This document shows, piece after piece, positions 14,575 to 22,888 of a stretch of DNA of 38,727 nt. The notes beneath the pieces are model-generated. The model had not been told where the DNA came from and did no database searches. It saw nothing but the letters and a program-made list of their open reading frames with translations. Position 1 is the first letter of the stretch. The number at the start of each line of letters is the position of its first letter. A program made the translations under genes and the position numbers. Source of the stretch: Oscillospiraceae bacterium (GTDB taxonomy: Bacteria > Bacillota > Clostridia > Oscillospirales > CAG-272). The stretch lies in assembly GCA_015064725.1 (NCBI GenBank), contig SVRQ01000016.1, positions 1 to 38,727 of the forward strand, in the 5' to 3' direction.

Positions 14575-15855
14575 ATGATAACGGGACCTTTGGCGGACAG
14601 AATGCGCCCCGAAGATTTTGCGCACGTTTACGGTGAGCGAAAGCTGTTCGGCGAAAACGGCATTTTTGCCCGTATGATAGCATCGAAGCATATTCCTAAT
14701 ATGATATTTTTTGGCCCTTCGGGAACCGGGAAGACCACTTCCGCAAATATTCTTGCAAAGGCTTCCGGAAAAACGCTTTACAAGCTCAATGCCACAAGTG
14801 CGGGCATTTCCGATATTAAAGAGATAATTGCCGAAACGAATTCCTTTCTCGGAAGCGACGGGATATTGCTCTATCTTGACGAAATACAGTATTTTAACAA
14901 AAAACAGCAGCAATCTCTGCTGGAATTTATAGAGGATGGGCGCATAACGCTTATTGCCTCTACAACGGAAAACCCGTATTTTTACGTTTATCCCGCCATT
15001 ATTTCGCGTTCTGCGGTATTTGAGTTCAAGCCGATAGACGTAAGCGAGCTTGAAAAAGCGGTATACGGCGCAAAAGAATATCTCGAAAAAGAAAACGGAA
15101 GAAAGATAGAGATAGAACCCTCTGCCGTGCGCTCTATAGCGCTTTCTGCGGCGGGAGACGCAAGACGCGCCATAAATCTTTTTGAAAACGTGGCAAATAT
15201 TTCCGATGGCACGATAACGCTTGAGGATATAAAGGTATTCTTGCCCGAGGTTATGGGAATGACGGGCTTTGACAAGGCTGGAGACGGACATTACGATCTG
15301 CTTTCCGCGCTTCAAAAATCCATACGCGGTTCCGACCCCGATGCGGCGATATTCTACCTTGCGAAGCTTTTGGCGGGGGGCGATCTTATCTCCGCCTGCC
15401 GCAGACTTCAGGTCATCGCAAGCGAGGATATAGGGCTTGCTTATCCGCAGGGCACAATACTCACACGCGCCTGCGTGGAGAGTGCAAAGGAGCTGGGACT
15501 TCCCGAGGCGGCGGTGCCCCTTGCCCACGCAACAGTGGCACTTGCTACAGCGCCAAAATCCAACGCTTCCTATGCCGCTTATCACGCGGCGGCGGCGGAC
15601 GTTGCCGCGGGCAAAGGAATGACCCCTCCCAGGTGCTTGCAAAACGTCCACTTCGATGGTATCAACAGCGAGGAAAAAGGGCAGAATTATAAATATCCCC
15701 ACGATTATCCCAATCATTACGTAAAGCAACAATATTTACCGAGCGACCTTGCAGGTGCTTGCTACTACCGCTTCGGAGAGAACAAGAACGAGCAGGCGGC
15801 AAAGGCTTATTGGGAGCGCATAAAAGGCGTGCTTCCCGAAAATATGAAGAAATAA
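14575..15855 (+). CDS. rarA: Replication-associated recombination protein RarA (MgsA)
   Basis: A AAA+ ATPase of the clamp-loader type that acts at stalled replication forks. The 426-residue protein has the N-terminal PLADRMRPEDFAHVYGE, Walker A FFGPSGTGKTTSANILA (about 43-59), Walker B LLYLDEIQYFNKKQQQSLLE (about 98-117), sensor 1 LIASTTENPYF and sensor 2 AAGDARRAINLFE. The C-terminal tetramerisation region ends with the usual YKYPHDYPNHYVKQQYLP. I start at 14575, since AAGGGAGATATAAA precedes that ATG; the ATG at 14551 overlaps the nth stop and lacks a site. Confidence 0.96.
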   Translation: MITGPLADRMRPEDFAHVYGERKLFGENGIFARMIASKHIPNMIFFGPSGTGKTTSANILAKASGKTLYKLNATSAGISDIKEIIAETNSFLGSDGILLYLDEIQYFNKKQQQSLLEFIEDGRITLIASTTENPYFYVYPAIISRSAVFEFKPIDVSELEKAVYGAKEYLEKENGRKIEIEPSAVRSIALSAAGDARRAINLFENVANISDGTITLEDIKVFLPEVMGMTGFDKAGDGHYDLLSALQKSIRGSDPDAAIFYLAKLLAGGDLISACRRLQVIASEDIGLAYPQGTILTRACVESAKELGLPEAAVPLAHATVALATAPKSNASYAAYHAAAADVAAGKGMTPPRCLQNVHFDGINSEEKGQNYKYPHDYPNHYVKQQYLPSDLAGACYYRFGENKNEQAAKAYWERIKGVLPENMKK

Positions 15856-15870
15856 TATCGCGGAGGATAT

Positions 15871-16308
15871 ATGAAAAAGGTATATATGTACACGGACGGG
15901 GCGTGTAAAGGAAACCCCGGCGCGGGCGGATATGCCTGCATCCTGGTTTACGGAGAGCGCGAAAAGGTGCTTTCCGGCGGAGAAGCGAATACCACGAACA
16001 ACAGGATGGAGCTTTCTGCGGTGATAGCAGGACTTGAGGCACTCAAGGAACCGTGCGAGGTGGAGATAATTTCGGACTCCAAATACGTTGTTTCCGCAAT
16101 AAATGAGGGATGGCTTCGCTCTTGGATAAAGAATAACTGGAAAAAGAGCGACAAAAAGCCGGTGCTCAACGTGGAGCTTTGGCAGAAATACCTCGAGGTC
16201 TCGGCAAAGCATACACTCAAATTTATTTGGGTGCGCGGCCACAACGGTCACGAATACAATGAACGCTGTGACGCGATAGCTGTTTCCGAAGCGGAAAAAT
16301 TCATATAA
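15871..16308 (+). CDS. rnhA: Ribonuclease HI
   Basis: Removes RNA from RNA-DNA hybrids (R-loops, primers). The 145-residue protein is close to E. coli RNase HI. The four catalytic carboxylates are visible in YTDGACKGNPG (Asp at about 9), NNRMELSAV (Glu), EIISDSKYV (Asp) and NERCDAIA (Asp), with the active-site histidine in WVRGHNGH. The basic handle region near LRSWIKNNWKKSDKK is present. CGGAGGATAT-ATG sets the start. It follows rarA by 15 bases and precedes mnmA by 23 bases. Confidence 0.96.
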   Translation: MKKVYMYTDGACKGNPGAGGYACILVYGEREKVLSGGEANTTNNRMELSAVIAGLEALKEPCEVEIISDSKYVVSAINEGWLRSWIKNNWKKSDKKPVLNVELWQKYLEVSAKHTLKFIWVRGHNGHEYNERCDAIAVSEAEKFI

Positions 16309-16331
16309 ATATATTTTTATTAGGAAGAGAT

Positions 16332-17366
16332 ATGAAAAATAACAAGGTACTTTTGGGAATGAGCGGCGGTATAGACAGTACGTACGCCGTTCTTAAACTT
16401 CGCTCTCTCGGTTATGAGGTGGAGGGTGCAATACTTAAAATGAGCGAGCATACGGATATTCCTGCGGCACAGCGTGCTGCCGATGCTTTGGGCGTGAAGC
16501 TTCACATTGTGGATTGCACGAAGGCGTTTTCTGAATGTGTTGTAGAAAATTTTGTTTCCGAATACTGCGCGGCAAGAACGCCTAATCCTTGCATAGTTTG
16601 CAATAGGGAAGTGAAATTCAAAAAGCTTTGCGAATGTGCAAAAAGCGTTGGATGCGATACCGTTTCGACGGGGCATTACGCACGAGTGCTTTTTAACGGG
16701 GAGAACGGCAGATATTATATTTCCCGCGGGCTTGACAGCAGAAAGGATCAAAGTTACGTTCTTTGGCGTCTTTCGCAGGAGGAACTTGAAATGCTCTTTT
16801 TCCCGCTTGCCGATGACGTGAAAACTGACGTAAAAGAAAGATCAAAGGAAATGGCGCTTCCTTCCGCAGAGGCGAAAGAAAGCCAGGAGATATGTTTTAT
16901 TCCCTCCAATGACCACACCTCTTATATGGAAGAGCTTCTCGGAAAGAAGTTTGAGGAAGGCGATTTTGTAGATGCAAACGGTAAAGTTCTCGGAAAACAT
17001 AAGGGCGTGCCGCGATACACCATAGGGCAGAGAAAAGGACTTGGCATTTCGCTCGGGAAGCACGCATTTGTCACGTCGATAGATCCTGCTTCCAATACCG
17101 TAACGCTTGGGGATGAGGAAGATCTTTTCAAAAACGAGCTGGATCTTTCCGATCTTGTTTTTCAAAAGCGCGTTATACCCGATGGACAGAGCGAAAGGCT
17201 CTTTGCCAAGATACGCTATGCGGCAAAACCGGTTATGTGTACGGTGACTGTGAACGCAGGCAAGGCACACGTTGTCCTTGATGAACCTGCAAGGGCTATA
17301 ACTCCGGGACAATCCGCTGTTTTTTACGATGAAAACGACGTTGTCTTCGGCGGATTTATCGATTGA
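16332..17366 (+). CDS. mnmA: tRNA-specific 2-thiouridylase MnmA
   Basis: Thiolates the wobble uridine U34 of tRNA-Lys, -Glu and -Gln. At 344 residues it is a little shorter than the usual 360-370. The PP-loop MSGGIDSTYAVLKL is at residues 9-22. The first catalytic cysteine lies in ARTPNPCIVCNREVKF (about 80-95), and the second, persulfide-forming cysteine lies in ESQEICFIPSNDHTSYM (about 178-194). The central beta-barrel is marked by GKHKGVPRYTIGQRKGLGIS, and the C-terminal beta domain ends ITPGQSAVFYDENDVVFGG. A short GGAAG site precedes the ATG. It is the last gene of the run. Sulfur would come from a cysteine desulfurase, possibly the one at 34581-35765. Confidence 0.96.
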   Translation: MKNNKVLLGMSGGIDSTYAVLKLRSLGYEVEGAILKMSEHTDIPAAQRAADALGVKLHIVDCTKAFSECVVENFVSEYCAARTPNPCIVCNREVKFKKLCECAKSVGCDTVSTGHYARVLFNGENGRYYISRGLDSRKDQSYVLWRLSQEELEMLFFPLADDVKTDVKERSKEMALPSAEAKESQEICFIPSNDHTSYMEELLGKKFEEGDFVDANGKVLGKHKGVPRYTIGQRKGLGISLGKHAFVTSIDPASNTVTLGDEEDLFKNELDLSDLVFQKRVIPDGQSERLFAKIRYAAKPVMCTVTVNAGKAHVVLDEPARAITPGQSAVFYDENDVVFGGFID

Positions 17367-17512
17367 ATATGCTGTTGTGAACTATAAAATGGGCAAAAAT
17401 GGCGATTTTAATAAAACTAATTAAAAAACGGCGTTTCGATTAGAAAAATTAAAAAAACGCAACCGATGACAAAAGTTGAACAAAAATATTTGTTATATTC
17501 ACTAAAAGTTCA

Positions 17513-17566
17513 AAAAAGCACCCTTTTTGTTGTGAAAATCAACAAAAAAGAAGGTGCTTTTTCGTT
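17513..17566 (+). terminator. Long hairpin terminator after mnmA
   Basis: The arms AAAAAGCACC-CTTTTTGTTG and CAACAAAAAAG-AAGGTGCTTTTT form a stem of roughly 20 bp with a TGAAAAT loop, ending in a T-run. It lies about 150 bases after mnmA and isolates the housekeeping run from the ABC operon. Confidence 0.8.
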
Positions 17567-17631
17567 ATTTTAGACACAAAAGATACAAAAAAGTTTTTTA
17601 AAACTAATTTTTAAAATCAAAAAAGATTTTC

Positions 17632-17660
17632 TTGACAAATGAAAAATCATATATTTATAT
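17632..17660 (+). promoter_or_regulatory. Candidate distal promoter in the ABC-operon leader
   Basis: A perfect -35 box TTGACA (17632-17637) is followed after 17 bases by TTATAT (17655-17660). If used, it would give a 280-base leader that includes the 16-base palindrome at 17682-17697. Confidence 0.45.
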
Positions 17661-17681
17661 CAAAAAAAGCCAAGAAATTGA

Positions 17682-17697
17682 ATTGTATATATACAAT
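17682..17697. promoter_or_regulatory. Perfect 16-base palindrome, candidate operator
   Basis: ATTGTATATATACAAT is an exact inverted repeat just downstream of the distal promoter candidate and upstream of the proximal promoter of the substrate-binding-protein gene. Its size and symmetry suit a dimeric repressor, but AT-rich sequence makes chance palindromes more likely, and no regulator gene is nearby. Confidence 0.35.
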
Positions 17698-17844
17698 AAA
17701 TGTGCAAAATCACGTTTTTAAATATGAAAATTTTTTTAACACATTGTAAACACAGTAAAAACGGCAGGCGGAGAGAACGCACGCGCAATATATAATTAGG
17801 ATAAAAAGGGCGGGAAATGCCACTTTTTTTGCTTGTCTGTTCGC

Positions 17845-17874
17845 TTGACTTTGAAGTTTTAGATATGATATTAT
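17845..17874 (+). promoter_or_regulatory. Proximal promoter of the ABC operon
   Basis: TTGACT (17845-17850) and TATTAT (17869-17874) are 18 bases apart. Transcription would start near 17881, leaving about 70 bases to the ATG at 17952. A second perfect palindrome, TATATGCATATA, lies at about 17874-17885, at the likely start point. Confidence 0.6.
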
Positions 17875-17951
17875 ATATGCATATAAATTTGCTTTTTGCG
17901 TTTGCGCTCTTCCCACCAAATGAGCGCGGCGCAGGTTTCGGAGGAAAGCAT

Positions 17952-20948
17952 ATGAAATTTTTAAAACTTAAGAAAGTCTTGGCAGGAACCCTTGCATTTG
18001 CGATGCTCGCAGGATGCGCTTTCGGCGCTAGCGCTGCGACCGTTTCTTCAAGCGGCTCTTCCTCGTCAAGCACATCAGTTACTGATGAAACACTTGACCA
18101 GCTTAATGACTTGACTTGGAGCGAATATTACGCCGAGTATGCCGGAATGCCCAAATATGCCGGCAAGGACGTTGTAATAAACGCTGCTGATTACACGGGC
18201 TTTGAATATCCCGACGGATATTCCGAGACTGACGCTGCCGTTCCGTTCAAGGTAATAGACAATCTTGACGGTAAGAAAGCGGTTCAGACACCCGATATCG
18301 GTAAAACAACGTGGACTGTGGAGGTCCCCGAATCCGGTCTTTATGCTATTGACATCAACTATTACCCCACGGAGGCTAAATCTGCCAACATTGAAAGAAC
18401 GATCTTTATCAACGATGACGTTTTGTTCAGCGAAGTCAGAAACGTACTCTTGACAAAGATTTGGCAGGACGATTATCTCAAAAATGACGCGGGCGAAATT
18501 TATTTTGAAACGGACGAAAACGGAAACGAAAGCCGTCCTATCAAGATACAGACTCCCGAATGGCGTACATATACGGTAAGCGACCCTTCCGGTTACTACA
18601 ACGGCGAATTCCTCTTCTACCTTGAAAAGGGTACGAACACGATCGCTCTTGAAGCGCAGAAAGAACCTATGGCTGTTGAATCCATCGTTCTCCGCGCTCC
18701 CAAAGATACTCTTACATATGAAGAGTACCTTGCACAGCACGAGGCTCTCGGCCACAAGGATGCTCCCGTGAACGAAAACACACGCATCTTCCTTGAAGCG
18801 GAAAAAGCTTCTGCTACTTCCGACAGCACTCTTTACCCCACAAATAACAAGACATCCCCCATCAACAGTCCCTCCAGCGCTAAGTGCACGCTCATCAATT
18901 CGATTGGTGGTTCGAACTGGGCTACACTCGGTCAGTGGATCGAATGGGAATTCGATGTTAAAGAAGCAGGCTTCTATACTATAAATGTAAGATATTCTCA
19001 GAATACCAACCAGGGTATTTTCGTTTCCCGCCGCATGAGAGTGGACGGAGAGATCCCCTTTGAAGAAGCCAACAATCTTCAGTTTATGTACGGTTCCGAA
19101 TGGCAGATAATTGCTCTTACGGACGGTTCATATGATTTTAAGATCTACCTTGAAGAAGGCAAGCACACGTTCTCCCTTGAGGTTACTCTCGGTAACTTGG
19201 GCGATATCATCTCCCGCGTTCGTGCAGCACTTGCTTCCATCAACGAAGTTTACCTCAAGATCCTTCAGATCACAGGTCCTAATCCCGACAGCTACACGAA
19301 CTACAAGTTCTACTCCCGTATCCCTGCGGAGATAGAGCAGATGGGCGTTCTTGCTCACGAGCTCTTCGCTATCTCCGAGGAATTCCAGAGAGTTTCCGGC
19401 GAGACCAGCTCGAATACGGCTACACTTGAAAACGTTGCGCGTATCCTCGAAAAGATGGCAAAAGACAGTGAAGGTCAGATCGCAAAGAACTTTGAAACAC
19501 TTAAATCCAATATCGGTACTCTCGGTACTTGGATCAACAACGTTCAGAAACAGGCGCTTACTATCGACTACATCTTGATCCAGCCCGAAAACGGCGAACT
19601 CCCCAAGGCGGAAGCAAACTTCTTCCAGAATGCTTGGTATGAGATCCAGAGCTTCTTCTACAGCTTCTTTATCGACTATAACTCCTTCGGCTCCAAGGTT
19701 GAAGGCGAAGACATCGTTGAAGTTGAGGTTTGGACAGTAGTTTCCCGTGAATATACTCAGATCATCCGTAACCTTGTTGACGATGATTTCACAAAGAGCT
19801 ACCCCAACATTTCCGTAAACCTTAAGCTCGTTGCCGGCGGTGCGCTCCTTCCTGCTTCTCTTGCAGGTGTTGGTCCCGACGTAATGATGGGCTCCGGCGA
19901 AAGCACGGTTATCAACTACGCGGTGCGCGGCGCGCTCCTTGATATGTCTGTTTACGAAGAATTCCCTGAGGTTTGCGCGAGATTCCTTCCCGAAACTCTC
20001 GTTCCTCTTACAGTTGCTCTCGGTTCTCCCGACGGCGAACTTGCAACATACGGTATTCCTCATACAATGGGCTTCAGCGTAATGTTCTACCGTACAGATA
20101 TCTTTGCTGAAAACGGCTTTGCAGTTCCTAAGACTTGGGATGAATTCAGAGCTCTTATCCCGAAACTCCAGGGTAAGAACTATGACCTCGGTATGACGAG
20201 AAACGTTGATATGTTCGTTCTTCAGAACGGCGGTTCCATCTTCGCGGAAGACGGTGCGAAGATCAACTATGGCGACAATATTGCACTCGATGCGTTCACA
20301 ACGATGTGCGAATTCTTTACACTCTACAGACTTCCCATTTCTTACGATGCTGCTAACCGTTTCAGAACGGGTGAAATGCCGCTTATCTTTGCGGATCTTA
20401 CATCCTTCTACAACCAGTTCACAGCGTTCGCAACAGAACTTAAAGGTCTTTGGAGTTTCACAAACGTTCCCGGTACAGTTCAGGAAGACGGTTCTATCAA
20501 CGATACTAACATCGTTACGGTTTCCTCTCTCATAATGATGAAGGACGCTAAAGAACGCGGCAGAGACGCTGCTGCCTTCAAGTTTATCGAATGGTGGACA
20601 CGTTCCAACATCCAGAGCCAGTATGCAAAAGAACTTATTGCTTTTGTAGGTCCTTCCACAAAATACAATACAGCTAATATCGAAGCTTATGAGGAAATGG
20701 ACTGGTCTGCAAAAGAAATCAGACTTATTAAAGAATGCGCAAGCAAGCTCGCAGGCGTTCCTGATATGCCCGGTGCTTACATTATAGGCCGTTATACAAA
20801 CTTTGCATTCCTCGCTGCTTACAACGACAATGCATCTCCCAGCGATGAGCTTCTCGGATACGTTCCTCTTATCAACAAGGAATTTGAAAGAAAACGCGAA
20901 GAACTTTCCAAAGAATTCTTCATCCCCACAACTTACGATTGGTCCTGA
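17952..20948 (+). CDS. Sugar ABC transporter substrate-binding lipoprotein with large N-terminal ectodomain
   Basis: A 998-residue secreted lipoprotein: signal peptide with lipobox AFAMLAGC (cysteine at about 22) and a serine-rich linker (SSSGSSSSSTS). Two beta-rich modules at about 55-270 and 285-445 follow, each with features of galactose-binding/CBM6-like jelly rolls (TWTVEVPESGLYAIDINYYP; WIEWEFDVKEAGFYTINVRY). A helical stretch (about 445-585) leads into a family-1 solute-binding module from about 590 (VEVEVWTVVSREYTQIIRNL; YGIPHTMGFSVMFYRTDIFA). Ordinary CUT1 binding proteins have only about 400-450 residues, so more than half of this protein is extra. GGAGGAAAGCAT-ATG fixes the start; an open frame reaching 45 codons upstream overlaps the promoter. 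It heads an operon with two permease pairs. The extra modules probably bind glycans outside the cell, but the ligand is unknown. Confidence 0.9.
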   Translation: MKFLKLKKVLAGTLAFAMLAGCAFGASAATVSSSGSSSSSTSVTDETLDQLNDLTWSEYYAEYAGMPKYAGKDVVINAADYTGFEYPDGYSETDAAVPFKVIDNLDGKKAVQTPDIGKTTWTVEVPESGLYAIDINYYPTEAKSANIERTIFINDDVLFSEVRNVLLTKIWQDDYLKNDAGEIYFETDENGNESRPIKIQTPEWRTYTVSDPSGYYNGEFLFYLEKGTNTIALEAQKEPMAVESIVLRAPKDTLTYEEYLAQHEALGHKDAPVNENTRIFLEAEKASATSDSTLYPTNNKTSPINSPSSAKCTLINSIGGSNWATLGQWIEWEFDVKEAGFYTINVRYSQNTNQGIFVSRRMRVDGEIPFEEANNLQFMYGSEWQIIALTDGSYDFKIYLEEGKHTFSLEVTLGNLGDIISRVRAALASINEVYLKILQITGPNPDSYTNYKFYSRIPAEIEQMGVLAHELFAISEEFQRVSGETSSNTATLENVARILEKMAKDSEGQIAKNFETLKSNIGTLGTWINNVQKQALTIDYILIQPENGELPKAEANFFQNAWYEIQSFFYSFFIDYNSFGSKVEGEDIVEVEVWTVVSREYTQIIRNLVDDDFTKSYPNISVNLKLVAGGALLPASLAGVGPDVMMGSGESTVINYAVRGALLDMSVYEEFPEVCARFLPETLVPLTVALGSPDGELATYGIPHTMGFSVMFYRTDIFAENGFAVPKTWDEFRALIPKLQGKNYDLGMTRNVDMFVLQNGGSIFAEDGAKINYGDNIALDAFTTMCEFFTLYRLPISYDAANRFRTGEMPLIFADLTSFYNQFTAFATELKGLWSFTNVPGTVQEDGSINDTNIVTVSSLIMMKDAKERGRDAAAFKFIEWWTRSNIQSQYAKELIAFVGPSTKYNTANIEAYEEMDWSAKEIRLIKECASKLAGVPDMPGAYIIGRYTNFAFLAAYNDNASPSDELLGYVPLINKEFERKREELSKEFFIPTTYDWS

Positions 20949-21012
20949 TCTTTCGGGACCTCTCCTGAGAGGGAATAATACGAACAAAACTATGTAAAGG
21001 AGAAAAACTACT

Positions 21013-21990
21013 ATGTCTGAAAAAACAGCTTCGGCAGCAGTAAAAGAGAAAAAGCCTTTCGGCAAAAAACCTGTTGCCAGAAAAGACATGTCTAAAGTGC
21101 AGTGGGTATTGAAAGAAATGAAGCGCAACTATATTGCATACATAATGTGCGCACCGTTCTTCCTTATTTTCTTCACTTTCACGATCCTGCCCGTTATACT
21201 TTCGCTGTATTACAGCTTTACGATATTCAACCTTATCGAAACAGAACAGTGGGTTTGGTTTGACAACTACATTCGACTCTTCCTTGATGACGACATCTTC
21301 CTGATAGCTGTTCAGAACACGCTTATCTTTGCTGTTATCATCGGTCCCGTTTCCTATATGCTCTCCCTTTTCGTTGCGTGGTTCATCAACGAGCTTTCTC
21401 CCAGAATCCGCGCTGTTGTAACACTTATTTTCTATGCTCCTTCCATTTCCGGCGGTGCTACAACGATTTGGACAGTATTCTTCAGCGGTGACTCTTACGG
21501 TTACGCAAACTCCATTCTTATGCGAATGGGTCTTATAGAAACACCTATTCAGTTCTTCCAGAACGCAACGTACGTTATGCCTCTCTGTATAGTTATCGCG
21601 CTCTGGTCCAGCTTGGGTACATCCTTCCTTTCCTTCATCGGCGGTCTTCAGACTATCGATAAAGCGCAGTTCGAAGCTGCTGCTGTTGACGGTATCAAGA
21701 ACCGTTGGCAGGAACTTTGGTATGTTACACTTCCGAACATGAAGCCTCAGCTTTTGTTCGGTGCTATCCTTGCTATCACAAGTGCATTCGGTTTCGGTGC
21801 TATCGTTGACGGTCTTGCCGGCAACCCCTCCGTTGACTACTGCGCTTGGACAATCGTACATCATCTTGGTGACTACGGCGGCGCTCGTTACGAGATCGGT
21901 TATTCTTCCGCTATCGCAACTATCCTCTTCGCTATGATGATCGGCTCCAATATGCTTGTAAAGAAACTCCTTGCAAAGGTGGGACAGTAA
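21013..21990 (+). CDS. Sugar ABC transporter permease, MalF/UgpA type (pair 1)
   Basis: A 325-residue inner-membrane permease of the CUT1 carbohydrate family. A basic N-terminal tail of about 40 residues precedes six hydrophobic segments, the first being YIAYIMCAPFFLIFFTFTI. The ATPase-contact EAA loop reads EAAAVDGIKNRWQELWYVTL followed by PNMKP (about 218-242). AAAGGAGAAAAACTACT-ATG marks the start. It follows the binding-protein gene by 64 bases, and its stop lies directly before the start of the partner permease (21992), so the two form a heterodimer pair. The exported or imported sugar cannot be deduced from the sequence. Confidence 0.94.
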   Translation: MSEKTASAAVKEKKPFGKKPVARKDMSKVQWVLKEMKRNYIAYIMCAPFFLIFFTFTILPVILSLYYSFTIFNLIETEQWVWFDNYIRLFLDDDIFLIAVQNTLIFAVIIGPVSYMLSLFVAWFINELSPRIRAVVTLIFYAPSISGGATTIWTVFFSGDSYGYANSILMRMGLIETPIQFFQNATYVMPLCIVIALWSSLGTSFLSFIGGLQTIDKAQFEAAAVDGIKNRWQELWYVTLPNMKPQLLFGAILAITSAFGFGAIVDGLAGNPSVDYCAWTIVHHLGDYGGARYEIGYSSAIATILFAMMIGSNMLVKKLLAKVGQ

Positions 21991-21991
21991 T

Positions 21992-22867
21992 ATGGGAAAA
22001 AAGTTACGTACAAGAAATCATAAAGTTATTCTCAACCGTTCTGCCGGCGGTGATATGGGTATCACTATATTCCTCGTTGTACTCGGTGCATTTATGTTCT
22101 TCCCGATGTACTACGCGGTAATTCAGGCTCTCAAGCCTCTTGATGAACTTTGGATGTATCCTCCGAAGTTCTATGTAGAGCACCCCACGTTCTCCAACTT
22201 CTCCCTTATGTTTAAGACATTGCAGACATCGTGGGTTCCGTTCTCAAGATATATCTTTAACACAGTATTTATTTCCGTTGCAGGTACTTTCGGTAACCTT
22301 GTATTCGGTTCTCTTGCCGCTTACGCGATCTCTAAGATCGTGTTCCCCGGCAGAAAAATGCTTGCTTCCGCAGTTCGACTCTCTCTTATGTTCCACGCAA
22401 CTGTAACGGGCGTTGTAAACTTCCTTACAATGTCCAGACTCGGTTGGGTAGATACATATTGGGCTATTATCGTTCCCGCGTGGGGCGCAACACTCGGTAT
22501 GTTCCTTATGCAGACGTTTATGGAATCCAGCATTCAGGTTTCCGTTCTTGAAGCTGCCCGTCTTGACGGTTCTTCGGAAATCAGAACATATTGGCAGATC
22601 GTAATGCCTGTTGTTAAGCCCGGTTGGATCACACTTATCATCTACTCTTTCAAAGATCTTTGGGCAACAGGTTCTTCCAACTATATCTACAGCGAACAGC
22701 TCAAAACATTCAACTATGCGGTTGGTCAGATCGTATCCGGCGGTATCGAACGTGCCGGTGTTGGTACGGCTTCTTCCGTTGTAATGATGCTCGTTCCTAT
22801 TATCGTATTTATCATCGGTCAGAGTAACGTCATCGAAACGATGGCTTCGTCCGGTATGAAAGACTAA
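21992..22867 (+). CDS. Carbohydrate ABC transporter permease, MalG type (pair 1)
   Basis: The 291-residue partner of the preceding permease. Six membrane segments, beginning DMGITIFLVVLGAFMFFPMY, and the EAA loop EAARLDGSSEIRTYWQIVMP (about 183-202) are typical of MalG-type subunits. I place the start at ATG 21992, two bases after the stop of the first permease, with AAGGTGGGA upstream. The in-frame start seven codons earlier would overlap the partner and has no better site. The C-terminus lacks the short inward tail known from MalG. Confidence 0.93.
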   Translation: MGKKLRTRNHKVILNRSAGGDMGITIFLVVLGAFMFFPMYYAVIQALKPLDELWMYPPKFYVEHPTFSNFSLMFKTLQTSWVPFSRYIFNTVFISVAGTFGNLVFGSLAAYAISKIVFPGRKMLASAVRLSLMFHATVTGVVNFLTMSRLGWVDTYWAIIVPAWGATLGMFLMQTFMESSIQVSVLEAARLDGSSEIRTYWQIVMPVVKPGWITLIIYSFKDLWATGSSNYIYSEQLKTFNYAVGQIVSGGIERAGVGTASSVVMMLVPIIVFIIGQSNVIETMASSGMKD

Positions 22868-22888
22868 TTAAAGGAGGGAAACGTTATT

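Noticed and set aside
17817-17951. 45-codon N-terminal extension of the substrate-binding protein
   Set aside because: It would overlap the proximal promoter; a good ribosome binding site and a classic lipoprotein signal begin at 17952.
19128-21128. 666-codon minus-strand open frame across the binding-protein gene
   Set aside because: It is antisense to a well-supported gene, spans an intergenic gap and shows no start site or family motif.
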